A DNA stretch of 64,000 bases from an uncultured Bacteroides sp. (lineage in GTDB: Bacteria > Bacteroidota > Bacteroidia > Bacteroidales > Bacteroidaceae): contig CASENE010000102.1 in the NCBI GenBank assembly GCA_949289265.1, forward strand, positions 1 through 64,000, in the 5' to 3' direction. Positions 36,925 through 46,706 of this stretch are shown one piece after another. A program made the position numbers and the translations under genes. The notes beneath the pieces were generated by a model. It was given only the letters and a program-made list of their open reading frames with translations. It was not told the DNA's origin and did no database searches. Numbering within the stretch: position 1 is the first letter of the stretch; each line of letters starts with the position of its first letter.

Positions 36925-39012
36925 TCAGGCCGTTTCCTCGTTGTTCTTTTCGGGTTTCTTCTCGATGCGGATGCGGGCGTCTACGGCAACGACCTCCTTC
37001 TCCGTGCCCAGCAGCGGGTTGATGTCCATCTCCTTGATTTCCGTGGCGAAGCGCAACAGGGTGGACAGCCGGACTATGATTTCGGCAAAGCGGTCTTCGT
37101 TGATGCCCCGCTGCCCCCGCGTGCCCCGGATGATGCGGTAGGCGCGCAGCGAGCGGATCATGGAGTAGGCCTCGGCGTATGTCAGAGGCGCCAGGCCCGA
37201 CGACACATCTTTCAGCACCTCCACAAAAATCCCTCCCAGGCCGCACAAGACCACGTGGCCGAACTTCTCCTCGTATTTGGCGCCCACAAACAACTCCGTC
37301 CCCCGGAGCATGGGCTGCACCATGACCGCCGTCGCCCCTTCGATTTGCATCATGCGGTCGAACTCCAGCGCCAGGTGTTGTTCGTTCTTGATGTTCAGCA
37401 CCACGCCGCCCACGTCCGACTTGTGCACCGGCCCCACCACCTTGGCCACCACGGGGAAGCCCGTGCGGCGGGCAAAGGCCAGTACTTCGTCTTTCTTGAT
37501 GGAGACAAACTCGTCCACCACGGGGATGCCTGCCGAGCGCAGCAGGGCTTGGACCTGGTAGGGCGGCAAGTAGCCATCGGTGCGGACGGAGTCGATGATG
37601 CGGCGGATGCGGGGGACGTCCACGCCGAACAGCTCTATTTCGCTGGCGGCGGGGCGTGGGGCGTTGACGATGCGCGCCAAAGCCGTGGCCAGCGTCACTT
37701 CGTCCGAGAAGTTGACGTGTCCCTTGGCCAGGAAGTCCGCCACCTCGGCCCCGGCGGTGTTCACCGAAGGCAGGATGGGGAAGATGGGCTTGCGGCAGGT
37801 CTGCATCTTCTCGTGCAGGACGTCGTACATCTCGTACATCTGCACCAGGCCCGGTGTGCCGAAGATGGCCATCACGGCGTCGATGTCGTCCAGCTTGTTC
37901 TCGCAATAGTCCAGACAGAGGCGCAGGTGCTGGGGCGTGCCGGTGGCCAGGATGTCGATGGGATTGCCCACGGCTGCGCCCGGATAGAGTTGCGCCTTCA
38001 GTTCGTCGGCCACGGGCCCGGACAGGGGCGGCACGTTCAGCCCGCCCTTGCTCAGCGCGTCGGTCAGCATCACGCCCGGCCCTCCGGCATGGGTCACGAT
38101 GGCGAAGTTCTTGCCCCTCAGTTCGGGCAGGGTGAAGACGCAGCCCACCGTGGTCAGCTCTTCGCGCGAATAGCAGCGCACGATGCCCGCCTTGCGGAAC
38201 AGGGCCTCCACGGCCGAGTCGCTGCTGGCGATGGCTCCCGTGTGCGACGAGGCCGCGCGGCTGCCGCTCTCGCTGCTGCCTGCCTTGATGGCGGCGATGC
38301 GGCACCCTTTGCGGATGAGCGACGAGGCGTGCAGCAAGAGACGGTCGGGGTCGGCAATGCTCTCGATGTACAAGAGCTTGATGCGCGAGTCGCGTGTGGG
38401 GTCAAAGTGCTCGTCCATGTAGGCCAGCACGTCTTCCACTCCTATCTGCGTGGCGTTGCCCACCGACCACACGGAGTTGAAGGGAAGGCCCTTGGTGACG
38501 GCGCTCTCCAATATGAACACCGCCGTGGCGCCCGAGCTGGAGATGAGGTCTACGCCCTGCGGGTGCAGTTGCGGGATGGGTTGCGAGAAGACGCTGTGGT
38601 GCCACGTGTTGAGCAGGCCGATGCAGTTGGGGCCGATGAGCGAGGCGCCGTGGGCGTTCACCGTCTGCAGAATGTGGGCTTCCAGCCGGGCGCCTTCGTG
38701 CGTTTCTTCGCCGAAGCCGGCAGACAGGATGATGAACGCCTTCACGCCCTTGTCGGCCAGCACGTCCACGGCCTCGGGGCAGGCGGCAGCGGGGATGGCC
38801 AGCACGGCCAGGTCGGCGGCGGGGGCTTCCTGCACCGAGGGCCAGGCCTGCACGCCTTGCACTTCCGTTTCCTTGGGGTTGACGGCCAGCAGGCGGCCTT
38901 CGTAGTGTCCGTTCAGCAGGTTGCGCAGCAGGGCGCCTCCCGGTTTGTGCACGTTGTTCGATGCTCCTACGACGAGGATGCTTTCGGGGTGGAGAAGTTG
39001 GGGAGTAATCAT
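36925..39012 (-). CDS. ADP-forming acetyl-CoA synthetase (fused alpha/beta)
   Basis: The 695-residue enzyme makes ATP and acetate (or another acid) from ADP, phosphate and acyl-CoA. The N-terminal CoA-binding domain has [20 protein letters not shown]; the succinyl-CoA-ligase-like domain has SGATAVF and the phosphohistidine loop ASSHTGAIA with His near residue 257; and an ATP-grasp domain (about 480-690, [33 protein letters not shown]) ends the protein. Alpha and beta subunits are fused. It fits acetate-forming fermentation. The substrate acid is inferred. It lies 57 bp after hppA on the same strand. Confidence 0.9.
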   Translation of the reverse strand: MITPQLLHPESILVVGASNNVHKPGGALLRNLLNGHYEGRLLAVNPKETEVQGVQAWPSVQEAPAADLAVLAIPAAACPEAVDVLADKGVKAFIILSAGFGEETHEGARLEAHILQTVNAHGASLIGPNCIGLLNTWHHSVFSQPIPQLHPQGVDLISSSGATAVFILESAVTKGLPFNSVWSVGNATQIGVEDVLAYMDEHFDPTRDSRIKLLYIESIADPDRLLLHASSLIRKGCRIAAIKAGSSESGSRAASSHTGAIASSDSAVEALFRKAGIVRCYSREELTTVGCVFTLPELRGKNFAIVTHAGGPGVMLTDALSKGGLNVPPLSGPVADELKAQLYPGAAVGNPIDILATGTPQHLRLCLDYCENKLDDIDAVMAIFGTPGLVQMYEMYDVLHEKMQTCRKPIFPILPSVNTAGAEVADFLAKGHVNFSDEVTLATALARIVNAPRPAASEIELFGVDVPRIRRIIDSVRTDGYLPPYQVQALLRSAGIPVVDEFVSIKKDEVLAFARRTGFPVVAKVVGPVHKSDVGGVVLNIKNEQHLALEFDRMMQIEGATAVMVQPMLRGTELFVGAKYEEKFGHVVLCGLGGIFVEVLKDVSSGLAPLTYAEAYSMIRSLRAYRIIRGTRGQRGINEDRFAEIIVRLSTLLRFATEIKEMDINPLLGTEKEVVAVDARIRIEKKPEKNNEETA

Positions 39013-39069
39013 GATTCAACGGTTGTTACGGTGTGGTTGCGAAGAGGCGGTTCGGGCGGTCGCGGTCGG

Positions 39070-41271
39070 TCAGAACAGGCTCCAGGCCACGGTGAGTCCG
39101 GCCATGACGATGGCCACCATGCTCATCAGCTTCACCAGGATGTTGAGGCTGGGGCCGGAGGTGTCCTTGAAGGGGTCGCCCACGGTATCGCCCACCACGG
39201 TGGCCTTGTGCACCTCGCTGCCCTTGCCGCCGAAGTTCCCTTCTTCGACGTACTTCTTGGCGTTGTCCCACGCGCCTCCGGCGTTGGCCATGAAGATGGC
39301 CAGCACGAAGCCCGTGCTCAACCCTCCGATGAGCAGGCCCATCACGCCGGAGATGCCGAACAGAAGGCCCGTGCCCACCGGCGCGATGATGGCCAGCAAG
39401 GACGGCACCACCATCTCACGCTGTGCGCCTTTGGTGGAGATGGCCACGCAACGCTCGTAGTCGGGCTCGGTGCGTCCCTCCAGGATGCCTTTGATTTCGC
39501 GGAACTGGCGACGCACTTCGGCCACCATGCGTGCGGCGGCGCGGCCCACGGCGTTCATGGTCAGCCCGCAGAACAGGAAGGCCATCATCGAGCCGATGAA
39601 CATGCCGGAGAGTACGCGCGGATTCATCAGCGTGACGTCGTAATAGCGCATGAAGTCGAAGAAAGTGGCGTCTTGCAGCGGTATCTGTTCGCCGCCAATC
39701 TGCAGTACGTGGGTGCCCAGCCGGTCCAGGCCGATACGTATCTCTTCGATGTAAGAAGCCAACAGCGACAGGCCAGTCAGCGCCGCCGAGCCGATGGCAA
39801 AGCCCTTGCCCGTGGCGGCGGTGGTGTTGCCCAGCGAGTCGAGCGCGTCGGTGCGTCGGCGCACCTCTTCGCCCAGGCGCGACATCTCGGCGTTGCCTCC
39901 GGCGTTGTCGGCAATGGGGCCGTAGGCGTCCGTGGCCAGCGTGATGCCCAGCGTAGAGAGCATGCCCACCGAGGCGATGCCGATGCCGTAGAGTCCCATG
40001 GCCACGTTTTGGAAGTCGAAGCCCGAGGCAAACAGGTAGGAAGCGATGATGCCCGCCACTACGGCAATGACCGGTATGGCAGTGGACAGCATGCCCAGGC
40101 CGATGCCGGAGATGATGACCGTGGCCGGGCCTGTCTTGCCGCTTTCGCTGAGGCGCCGGGTCGGCTTATAGGATTGCGAGGTATAGTATTCCGTGGAGCG
40201 GCCGATGACGATGCCCACCAGCAGGCCCACGATGACCGAGCAGGACAGCCAGAACCAGTTGTCGATGCCCAGCAGCCAGAGGATGAGGAACGTGGCGGCC
40301 ACGATGAGCACCGAGCTGAGGTTGGTGCCCAGCGAGAGGGCGCCCAGCAGGTCTTTCATCTGGGCGTTTTCCTTGGTGCGCACGGCAAAGATGCCGATGA
40401 GCGACAACAGGATGCCCACGGCGGCGATGAGCATGGGGGCGATGACGGCCTTGAATTGCATCACCGTGTCGTCGCTGTGCAGGAAGGCGGCGGCGCCCAG
40501 CGCGGCCGTGGCCAGTATGGAGCCACAATAGCTCTCATAGAGATCGGCGCCCATGCCGGCCACGTCTCCCACGTTGTCGCCCACGTTGTCGGCGATGGTG
40601 GCGGGGTTGCGCGGGTCGTCTTCAGGGATGCCCGCCTCCACCTTGCCCACCAGGTCGGCGCCCACGTCGGCAGCCTTGGTGTAGATGCCTCCGCCCACAC
40701 GGGCGAAGAGGGCCTGCGTGCTGGCGCCCATGCCGAAGGTCAGCATGGTGGTGGTGATGACGCAGAGCTTCTGGGTGGGGGTGAGGGCGTCTTCCGGCGT
40801 GACGGCGTTGAGCAGCAGATACCAGAACGAGATGTCCAGCAGGCCCAGACCCACCACCACCAGCCCCATCACGGCGCCGCTGCGGAAGGCGATGCGCAGG
40901 CCCGAGTTGAGCGACTTGCGGGCGGCATGTGCGGTGCGGGCCGAGGCGTAGGTGGCGGTCTTCATGCCCAGATAGCCCGACAGGCCGGAGAAAAAGCCGC
41001 CCGTCAGGAAGGCCACGGGCACCCAGGCGTTCTGCACGTGGAAGCCGTAGGCCATGACGGCGAACATGAGGGCCAGGCACACAAAGACGATGCCCACCAC
41101 CTTGTACTGTTGTTTCAGGTAAGACATGGCTCCCTTGCGCACGGCGGCTGCGATTTTCATCATTTGGGGAGTTCCCTCGCTTTCCTGCATCATCTGCCGG
41201 TGGAAGTACCAGGCAAAGACCAGCGCGAGGGCGGAAGAGGCCGGAACCAGCCAGAAGAGTGTTTGTTCCAT
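39070..41271 (-). CDS. hppA: membrane-bound pyrophosphatase, K+-dependent type
   Basis: A 733-residue membrane protein with about 16 helices, starting [20 protein letters not shown]. It couples PPi hydrolysis to Na+ and/or H+ pumping. Catalytic loops: [20 protein letters not shown] with [37 protein letters not shown], and the last [38 protein letters not shown] has Ala where K+-independent enzymes have Lys, so K+ dependence, and probably Na+ pumping, is predicted. The frame is open 35 codons further upstream, but MEQTL is the family start. It probably shares a transcript with the downstream acyl-CoA synthetase: both serve energy conservation. Confidence 0.95.
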   Translation of the reverse strand: MEQTLFWLVPASSALALVFAWYFHRQMMQESEGTPQMMKIAAAVRKGAMSYLKQQYKVVGIVFVCLALMFAVMAYGFHVQNAWVPVAFLTGGFFSGLSGYLGMKTATYASARTAHAARKSLNSGLRIAFRSGAVMGLVVVGLGLLDISFWYLLLNAVTPEDALTPTQKLCVITTTMLTFGMGASTQALFARVGGGIYTKAADVGADLVGKVEAGIPEDDPRNPATIADNVGDNVGDVAGMGADLYESYCGSILATAALGAAAFLHSDDTVMQFKAVIAPMLIAAVGILLSLIGIFAVRTKENAQMKDLLGALSLGTNLSSVLIVAATFLILWLLGIDNWFWLSCSVIVGLLVGIVIGRSTEYYTSQSYKPTRRLSESGKTGPATVIISGIGLGMLSTAIPVIAVVAGIIASYLFASGFDFQNVAMGLYGIGIASVGMLSTLGITLATDAYGPIADNAGGNAEMSRLGEEVRRRTDALDSLGNTTAATGKGFAIGSAALTGLSLLASYIEEIRIGLDRLGTHVLQIGGEQIPLQDATFFDFMRYYDVTLMNPRVLSGMFIGSMMAFLFCGLTMNAVGRAAARMVAEVRRQFREIKGILEGRTEPDYERCVAISTKGAQREMVVPSLLAIIAPVGTGLLFGISGVMGLLIGGLSTGFVLAIFMANAGGAWDNAKKYVEEGNFGGKGSEVHKATVVGDTVGDPFKDTSGPSLNILVKLMSMVAIVMAGLTVAWSLF

Positions 41272-41434
41272 GTTGCTAAAGGTTTTAAGGGTAAGGTAAT
41301 TCTGATGGTTGTGTTTTCGGTTGCTAAACGCGAGCCGAATGTACTTACTTTGCGTGAGAAAAGCAAGCCTTTGCAAGCAACTTTAATAGTTTATCACGTT
41401 TATTGTCCGTAGGGAGGCGAGGGGAGGGGAGTGG

Positions 41435-41485
41435 AAAAAACGGAGGAGCCAGCAGGGGCGGGAGGGGGCCGTTGTGGTTGGCTCC
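41435..41485 (-). terminator. intrinsic terminator of the TPR lipoprotein gene
   Basis: Minus-strand GGAGCCA (41485-41479) pairs with TGGCTCC (41451-41445), followed by TCC and then T6 (41440-41435). It lies about 50 bp after the stop at 41534. The rest of 41272-41434, upstream of hppA, holds no gene. Confidence 0.65.
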
Positions 41486-41533
41486 TTCCCGTTCCCGCTG
41501 ACTCCCCGGGTCTGTCGGTTCTTTAAAAGCGCG

Positions 41534-43231
41534 TTACTGCACGATGCTCATGAAATCGGCGTTGGTGAAGTACTTGGCGAACTCCAGGTCGGAGGCAGCC
41601 TTCTTGGCCAGCGACGGCTTGGCGCTGACGGCCTTCTTCAGGTTGGCGGTGACGGCCGACGGGTTGTTGGTGCGTGCTGCCAGCACGGCCTTCAGGTAGT
41701 CCGTGTAGGCGTCGGGTTGCTTCATGTCGTTCAGCGTGGTGCGTGCCTTGTTGTAGTTCTTGGCAAGAATCTGGGCCAGGGCTGCGCTGTTGGTCTTCAG
41801 GTCGCCGAAGGAGGATACGGCCTGGTCATACTTGCCCTGCGCGATATACAGGTTGCCCAATGCTTCGTTCAGGCCCTCGGCTCCGGAGGCTTTGCCCAGG
41901 TAGGCTTCGGCTGCGGCCGTGTCGCCCTTCTTCAGCGAGATGAGGCCCAGGTTCATATTGGCCTCGGGCGAGTCGCCGTGCTGCAGCGACTGCTTGTAGT
42001 AGGACTCGGCGCTGGCCATGTCGCCCTGCTGGTAGTAGAGCTTGCCGATGTTGTTGTAGGCGCGATAGTCGTCGGGATACTGCTTGGTGGCCTGGCGGTA
42101 GATGGCCATCTGTTCGTCGCGGTTGTCGGTCAGGGTGGCGGCGTAGAGCAGTTCCTCCAGGCTGAGCTGGGCGGGGTCTGTCTGGGCCAGGCGGCTCAGT
42201 TCTTCGTCGGACTTGCCGATGATTTCATAGTTCAGCGTCAGACGCGAGCGGCGCAGCTGCGGGAGGATTTCGTCGGCCAGGGTCTTGTAGACGGACGAGA
42301 TGTTCTTAATCTCCTGTTCGCGCTGTTCGGGGTCGGTGTACATGGACAGAACGCGCAGGATGAGCTCTTTGTCTTGGATGTTGGACTTCGATACCAGCTC
42401 CTGGAAGCCTTCCCAGTCCTCGGCCGTGTAGTTGGCGTCCACCGGGGCGTCGATGTCGGCTTTCTTCAGCTCCTTGCCCAGTGCCTTCTCGGTGTTGTCG
42501 CGGCGCTTCTCGGCCAGGCCTGTGTTCAGGTCGAGGCCGCCGTCGGGCGAGGCGTAGGCGGAAATCTCGATGTCGGTGATTTTCTTATTGACCGACTCGT
42601 CGATGGCTTTGGCTTCCTGGGTGAAGTTCTTGGCGTTCTTCAGCTCGCTGGCGCGCACGTTGGCCTGCTGGATGAGGAACATGATGTTGGCGTTGCGCTT
42701 CTCCTTGATGACGCGTTGGAAGGCGTCGTTGCCCGTGGCGGGCGTGGCGGTCTCCAGGGTTTGTTCCACCATCTCGGAGGTGGAGATAACGCCGTCGGCC
42801 ACCTTCACGGCCGGGATTTCGACGTATTTCTTGCCCACGGTGCCCTTAAACTCCAGGTAGAGTTCGGACTTGGCCATCTCGGGCACGTAGTCGAACGAGG
42901 TGCGCAGCGTGTAGTTGCCGCCCATCTTGTAGGAGATGGTCTGGTCGTTGCCCATCACCTTTTCGCCCTGGAACGTGGTGGTCTGGCCTTTGGCCTCGCC
43001 GCCTTCCCAGCGGAGGACGGGGGTCACTTCGATGACGGCCTTCTTGTTGAAGTACTTCTCGGGGAACTTGCCGTTGATGGTGGCGGGCACTTTGCCGCCT
43101 TCGGCCTCCAGCACTTGCGGCGTCACGGTGAAGTAGTCGGACGACAATTCGCCCATCTTGCTGCTGCAAGCCGTCAGCACGGCCAGCAGGAGCGTCCCCA
43201 TCAGGGGGATTGCAAAGATTTTCTTTTTCAT
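41534..43231 (-). CDS. TPR/OmpA-like domain lipoprotein
   Basis: A 565-residue lipoprotein (MKKKIFAIPLMGTLLLAVLTAC). Residues about 30-170 form beta-rich domains (TVTPQVLEAEGGKVPATING); about 180-340 include a stretch like an OmpA peptidoglycan-binding fold (ITDIEISAYASPDGGLDLNT, then AEKRRDNTEKAL); and residues 370-530 carry TPR repeats (YPDDYRAYNNIGKLYYQQGD, SPEANMNLGLISLKKGD, LNEALGNLYIAQGKYDQAVS). It is probably attached to the outer membrane, with a scaffold role in the periplasm. No enzyme motif. Proteins like this are common in Bacteroides, but I know of no proven function. Confidence 0.75.
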   Translation of the reverse strand: MKKKIFAIPLMGTLLLAVLTACSSKMGELSSDYFTVTPQVLEAEGGKVPATINGKFPEKYFNKKAVIEVTPVLRWEGGEAKGQTTTFQGEKVMGNDQTISYKMGGNYTLRTSFDYVPEMAKSELYLEFKGTVGKKYVEIPAVKVADGVISTSEMVEQTLETATPATGNDAFQRVIKEKRNANIMFLIQQANVRASELKNAKNFTQEAKAIDESVNKKITDIEISAYASPDGGLDLNTGLAEKRRDNTEKALGKELKKADIDAPVDANYTAEDWEGFQELVSKSNIQDKELILRVLSMYTDPEQREQEIKNISSVYKTLADEILPQLRRSRLTLNYEIIGKSDEELSRLAQTDPAQLSLEELLYAATLTDNRDEQMAIYRQATKQYPDDYRAYNNIGKLYYQQGDMASAESYYKQSLQHGDSPEANMNLGLISLKKGDTAAAEAYLGKASGAEGLNEALGNLYIAQGKYDQAVSSFGDLKTNSAALAQILAKNYNKARTTLNDMKQPDAYTDYLKAVLAARTNNPSAVTANLKKAVSAKPSLAKKAASDLEFAKYFTNADFMSIVQ

Positions 43232-43293
43232 TGCTCTTGTCTTTTTAGGGTTGTTTTTATACTGGTTATCGCTTGTATTTGCGTAGTATCATA

Positions 43294-43301
43294 CAAATAT
43301 A
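43294..43301 (-). promoter_or_regulatory. -7 box upstream of the TPR lipoprotein gene
   Basis: Minus-strand TATATTTG, a full match to TAnnTTTG, 63 bp before the ATG. No clear -33 element. Confidence 0.55.
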
Positions 43302-43375
43302 CCGACAAGTGGGCCGCTTGTTCGATGTGGGAGGCTCCTTTTGTGATTATTTAACGTTCGCCCGCCTCTCCCCCG

Positions 43376-43403
43376 GCCCCTTCCCGGAGGGGCTGCAAGG
43401 GGC
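43376..43403. other. hairpin adjoining array D
   Basis: GCCCCTT (43376-43382) pairs with AAGGGGC (43397-43403). The inner sequence CCCGGAGGGGCTGC resembles the comM hairpin (CCCGGTGGAGGGGTTGC). In both places AAGGGGC is followed by 7 bp and then the first 22-bp unit. Confidence 0.55.
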
Positions 43404-43410
43404 TTGAGCG

Positions 43411-43498
43411 GGGACTATAGTCCCGCCGACCAGGGACTTAAGTCCCAGCTTGCTGGCATTGGAACGCCAGGTCGGTGGGATTATAACGCCCGGCAGGG
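43411..43498. repeat. four-unit 22-bp repeat array D
   Basis: Units start at 43411, 43433, 43455 and 43477 (88 bp). Units 1 and 2 begin with the perfect 14-bp palindromes GGGACTATAGTCCC and GGGACTTAAGTCCC; unit 3 is GGCATTGGAACGCC. The array lies 3' of the recombinase gene, about 95 bp past its stop. The rest of the 360-bp gap (43232-43592) holds only the promoter and hairpin noted here. Confidence 0.9.
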
Positions 43499-43592
43499 GC
43501 CGTTGGGAGGGCCGTGGGAGGGGGTGCCGACTGCGGCGCGCGCCTGCCACTACGTCCGGCCGGGTGGCGCGTTGTCACTGCCGTTTTGTCCT

Positions 43593-44552
43593 TCATTCGT
43601 CGGCGGGTGGCAGCAGGCCGTGGCGGCGGGCGTAGAGGATGTTGCGCGGGTGGTGCGTCAGTATTTCCTCGCGCAGAGTCTGGCGGTCGATGTGGGTGTA
43701 TATCTCGGTGGTGGTGATGGACTCGTGTCCCAGCATGGCCTGGATGGCGCGCAGGTTGGCGCCGCCTTGCAGCAGATGGGTGGCAAACGAGTGACGGAAG
43801 GTGTGGGGGCTGATGTTTTTGCCGATGCCGGCGCGTTGCGCCAGTTCTTTGACCAAATGGAAGACCATGATGCGTGAGATGCGGTTGCCCCAGCGTGCCA
43901 GGAACACGTAGTCCTCGTAGCCCGGCTTGATGCGTCCCTGTGCGCGCTCTTCCAGCCAGGCCTCGATTTCCCGGACGGCGCGGCCGGAGATGGGCACCAG
44001 CCGCTGCTTGCTGCCCTTGCCTTCCACGCGGATGAATCTCTCGTCGAAAAACAGGTCGCTCAGGTGCAGGTTGCACAGCTCGCTGACGCGCAAGCCGCAG
44101 CTGTACAGGGTCTCTATGATGGCACGGTTGCGCTGTCCTTCGGCCTTCGACAGGTCTACCGACGCGATGATGCGGTCTATTTCTTCCACCGTCAGCACCT
44201 CGGGCAGGTGGAAGCCAATTTTGGGACCCTCCAGCAGCTCGGTGGGGTCGGCCTCCAGGTAGTCGGCCATCACCAGGAAGTGGAAAAACGACTTGATGCC
44301 GGACAACACCCGTGCCTGCGAGCGGGCATGTATGCCCGTGTCGTGCAGGCCTGCGCTGAAGTGCTGCAGGTCGTCCAACGTCAGGTCCAGGAAGTCCTTC
44401 CGCTCCCGCTCCAGGAAGTCGAGCAGCTTCCGCAGGTCTTGCAGGTAGGCCTCCACGGTCTGCGGCGAGAGCGACTTCTCCAGCTTGAGCCACTGCACGT
44501 ATTCCTTGATAATCAAGGACTGCTTGTCTATATTTGGCGTTTTCTTTTCCAT
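43593..44552 (-). CDS. xerD: XerC/XerD-type tyrosine recombinase
   Basis: A 319-residue site-specific recombinase for chromosome dimer resolution. The SAM-like N-terminal domain (MEKKTPNIDKQSLIIKEYVQ, LSPQTVEAYLQDLRKLLDF) is followed by the catalytic domain with Arg155 (SCGLRVSELC), Lys179 (EGKGSKQRL), His250 and Arg253 (HTFRHSFATHLL), His276 (LGHES) and Tyr285 (TEIYTHID). All catalytic residues are present. The start at 44552 gives the right length; the frame is open further upstream over aroQ. It is divergent from aroQ with overlapping promoters. No mobile-element signs, so it is the housekeeping enzyme; XerC versus XerD is not certain. Confidence 0.92.
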   Translation of the reverse strand: MEKKTPNIDKQSLIIKEYVQWLKLEKSLSPQTVEAYLQDLRKLLDFLERERKDFLDLTLDDLQHFSAGLHDTGIHARSQARVLSGIKSFFHFLVMADYLEADPTELLEGPKIGFHLPEVLTVEEIDRIIASVDLSKAEGQRNRAIIETLYSCGLRVSELCNLHLSDLFFDERFIRVEGKGSKQRLVPISGRAVREIEAWLEERAQGRIKPGYEDYVFLARWGNRISRIMVFHLVKELAQRAGIGKNISPHTFRHSFATHLLQGGANLRAIQAMLGHESITTTEIYTHIDRQTLREEILTHHPRNILYARRHGLLPPADE

Positions 44553-44569
44553 ATTCCTATCTTTTTTGC

Positions 44570-44590
44570 TACCTTTGCGCGGCAAAGATA
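44570..44590. promoter_or_regulatory. facing -7 boxes for aroQ and the recombinase gene
   Basis: TACCTTTG on plus (44570-44577, for aroQ) and TATCTTTG on minus (44590-44583, for the recombinase) are 5 bp apart and point toward each other. Together they form a near-palindrome of CTACCTTTGC and GCAAAGATAG. Each start site would fall at or inside the other box, so the two promoters should exclude each other. Confidence 0.65.
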
Positions 44591-44606
44591 GTGTAAAAGC
44601 AGGATA

Positions 44607-45029
44607 ATGAAAAAGATTCAAATCATCAACGGCCCCAATCTCAACCTCCTGGGGCGTAGGGAGCCCGGCGTGTACGGTTCGCAGCCCTTCGAGGACTTCC
44701 TGGACAGCCTGCGCGCCCGCTATGCCGACGTGCAGATAGACTACTTCCAGTCCAACATCGAGGGCGAACTGATCGACCGGATTCATGCCACGGGCTTCGA
44801 CAGCGACGGCATCATCCTCAACGCCGGCGCCTACACTCATACCTCCATCGCTTTGCAAGACGCCATCCGCGCCGTGCCTGCCCCCGTGGTGGAGGTGCAC
44901 ATCAGCAACGTGCACGCCCGCGAGGCCTTCCGCCACGTGTCGCTGATTGCCTGCGCCTGCCGGGGCGTGGTCTGCGGCTTCGGGCTGGACTCGTACCGCC
45001 TGGCGCTGGAAGGGCTGCTGGGCGGGTGA
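44607..45029 (+). CDS. aroQ: type II 3-dehydroquinate dehydratase
   Basis: A 140-residue enzyme of the shikimate pathway, converting 3-dehydroquinate to 3-dehydroshikimate. It starts MKKIQIINGPNLNLLGRREP; the catalytic Tyr is Tyr23 (GVYG) and His is His103 (HISNVHAREAFR), with the substrate-binding LNAGAYTHTSIAL. Forms a cytoplasmic dodecamer in the family. Length typical. It is followed by pyk after 102 bp. Confidence 0.97.
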   Translation: MKKIQIINGPNLNLLGRREPGVYGSQPFEDFLDSLRARYADVQIDYFQSNIEGELIDRIHATGFDSDGIILNAGAYTHTSIALQDAIRAVPAPVVEVHISNVHAREAFRHVSLIACACRGVVCGFGLDSYRLALEGLLGG

Positions 45030-45131
45030 CGCGAGGCAGGCCCGGAGGAGCCGCGGAACGGAAGGAAGCCGTTGGCCGTCTCCCTCCTGCGAAGATAGAA
45101 ATAGGATATTATATTATAAGGTAGAAAGATT

Positions 45132-46589
45132 ATGTTACTAAAGCAAACCAAGATTGTAGCTACCATCTCGGACAAGCGTTGCGAGGTGGATTTCATACGA
45201 CAATTGTTTGAGGCCGGCATGAATGTCGTACGCCTCAATACCGCGCATCTGGACTTCGAGGGGTTGGACAAGCTCATCGGCAACACGCGCGCCGTGTCCA
45301 ACCGCATCGGCATCCTGATGGACACCAAAGGACCCGAAGTGCGCACCACCGCGCTCGAACAGCCCATCGATTTCCATGCGGGCGACCGCGTGCAGATTGT
45401 GGGCAATCCCGACCGGCAGACCACGCGCGAGTGCATCGCCGTCAGCTATCCCGACTTCGTGCGCGACGTCAACGTGGGCGTGCATGTGCTTATCGACGAC
45501 GGAGACTTGGAGCTGCTCGTGGTGGAAAAGACAGACGATGCCCTGACGTGCGAAGTGCAGAACGAGGCAACCCTGGGCAGCCGCAAGAGCGTCAATGTGC
45601 CGGGCGTGCGCATCAATCTTCCCTCGTTGACCGACCGCGACCGCCGCAACATCGGCTACGCCATCGACCGCGACATTGATTTTATCGCCCACTCTTTCGT
45701 GCGCAACCGCCAAGACGTGCTCGATATCCGCGAGATACTGGATGCCCGCGGCAGCGACATACAAATCATTGCCAAGATAGAGAATCAGGAAGGCGTGGAC
45801 AACATCGACGAAATCCTGGAGGTGGCCGACGGCGTGATGATTGCCCGCGGCGACCTGGGCATCGAGGTGCCGCAAGAGCGCATCCCCGGCATACAGCGCA
45901 TCCTCATCCGCAAGTGTATCCTGGCCAAGAAGCCCGTCATCGTGGCCACGCAGATGCTGCATACGATGATCAACAACCCGCGTCCCACCCGCGCCGAGGT
46001 GACGGACATCGCCAACGCCATCTATTACCGCACCGACGCCCTGATGCTGAGCGGCGAGACCGCCTACGGCAAATATCCCGTGGAGGCCGTGAAGACCATG
46101 ACCAAGATAGCCTCGCAGGCCGAGAAAGACAAGCTGCCCGACAACGACATCCACATTCCCTTGGACGAGAACAGCAACGACGTCACCGCCTTCCTGGCCA
46201 AGCAAGCCGTCAAGGCCACGACCAAACTGAAGATACGCGCCATCATCACCGACAGCTACAGCGGACGCACCGCCCGCAACCTGGCTGCCTTCCGCGGCAA
46301 ATATCCCGTGCTGGCCATCTGCTACAAGGAGAAGACCATGCGCCACCTGGCCCTGTCCTACGGCGTGGAGGCCATCTACATGCCCGAACTGGCCAACGGA
46401 CAGCAGTATTACTTCGCCGCCCTGCGCCGCCTGCTGGACGACGGCAAGCTGCAACCCACGGATATGGTGGGCTACCTGAGCAGCGGGAAGGCCGGCACGC
46501 AGACCTCCTTCCTCGAAATCAACGTGGTGGAAGACGCCCTGAAACATGCCGGAGAGAGCGTCTTGCCCAACAGCAACCGGTATCTCTGA
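45132..46589 (+). CDS. pyk: pyruvate kinase
   Basis: The 485-residue glycolytic enzyme transfers phosphate from PEP to ADP. Barrel motifs: MNVVRLNTAHLDFEG (usual Arg-Asn-Phe-Ser-His replaced by RLNTAHL, as in Bacteroidetes), LMDTKGPEVRTT, the B domain, KIENQEGVDNIDEIL with catalytic Lys, MIARGDLGIEVP and ATQMLHTMINNPRPTRAEVTD split over two motifs, and a C-terminal regulatory domain (about 360-480). Length typical. A long inverted repeat follows the stop and may serve as terminator. Confidence 0.96.
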   Translation: MLLKQTKIVATISDKRCEVDFIRQLFEAGMNVVRLNTAHLDFEGLDKLIGNTRAVSNRIGILMDTKGPEVRTTALEQPIDFHAGDRVQIVGNPDRQTTRECIAVSYPDFVRDVNVGVHVLIDDGDLELLVVEKTDDALTCEVQNEATLGSRKSVNVPGVRINLPSLTDRDRRNIGYAIDRDIDFIAHSFVRNRQDVLDIREILDARGSDIQIIAKIENQEGVDNIDEILEVADGVMIARGDLGIEVPQERIPGIQRILIRKCILAKKPVIVATQMLHTMINNPRPTRAEVTDIANAIYYRTDALMLSGETAYGKYPVEAVKTMTKIASQAEKDKLPDNDIHIPLDENSNDVTAFLAKQAVKATTKLKIRAIITDSYSGRTARNLAAFRGKYPVLAICYKEKTMRHLALSYGVEAIYMPELANGQQYYFAALRRLLDDGKLQPTDMVGYLSSGKAGTQTSFLEINVVEDALKHAGESVLPNSNRYL

Positions 46590-46596
46590 GTGTTTT

Positions 46597-46671
46597 AGCT
46601 ACGAGCTACAAGCTACGAGCTACGAGTCAAGCCGTACACCACTCGTAGCTTGTAGCTCATAGCTCGTAGCT
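46597..46671. repeat. 31-bp inverted repeat after pyk
   Basis: Left arm 46597-46627 (built from AGCTACGAGCTACAAGC) and right arm 46641-46671 are inverted copies with 28 of 31 matches and a 13-nt loop. The arms themselves are made of short AGCTACGAG/AGCTACAAG direct repeats. It starts 7 bp after the pyk stop; a second copy lies at 47812-47909. Confidence 0.85.
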
Positions 46672-46706
46672 TCTCACCAACCCCCCCTCCACTTAACAGC
46701 CGCATT

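Noticed and set aside
37255..41412. A plus-strand open frame of 1385 codons opposite the synthetase and pyrophosphatase genes
   Set aside because: It is antisense to two well-conserved genes, has a His/Gly/Val/Ala-rich composition typical of GC-rich antisense frames, and shows no domain. The same holds for the 815-codon frame opposite infB (3731-6178) and the 842-codon frame opposite the PUL 2 sensor (51197-53725).
43411..43498. The 22-bp arrays as CRISPR
   Set aside because: Units are contiguous with no unique spacers, the number is always four, and no cas genes are in the window.
43593..44552. The tyrosine recombinase as an integrase of a mobile element
   Set aside because: It has XerC/D length and motifs, lies among housekeeping genes next to aroQ, and no attachment-site repeats, tRNA or cargo genes are seen.
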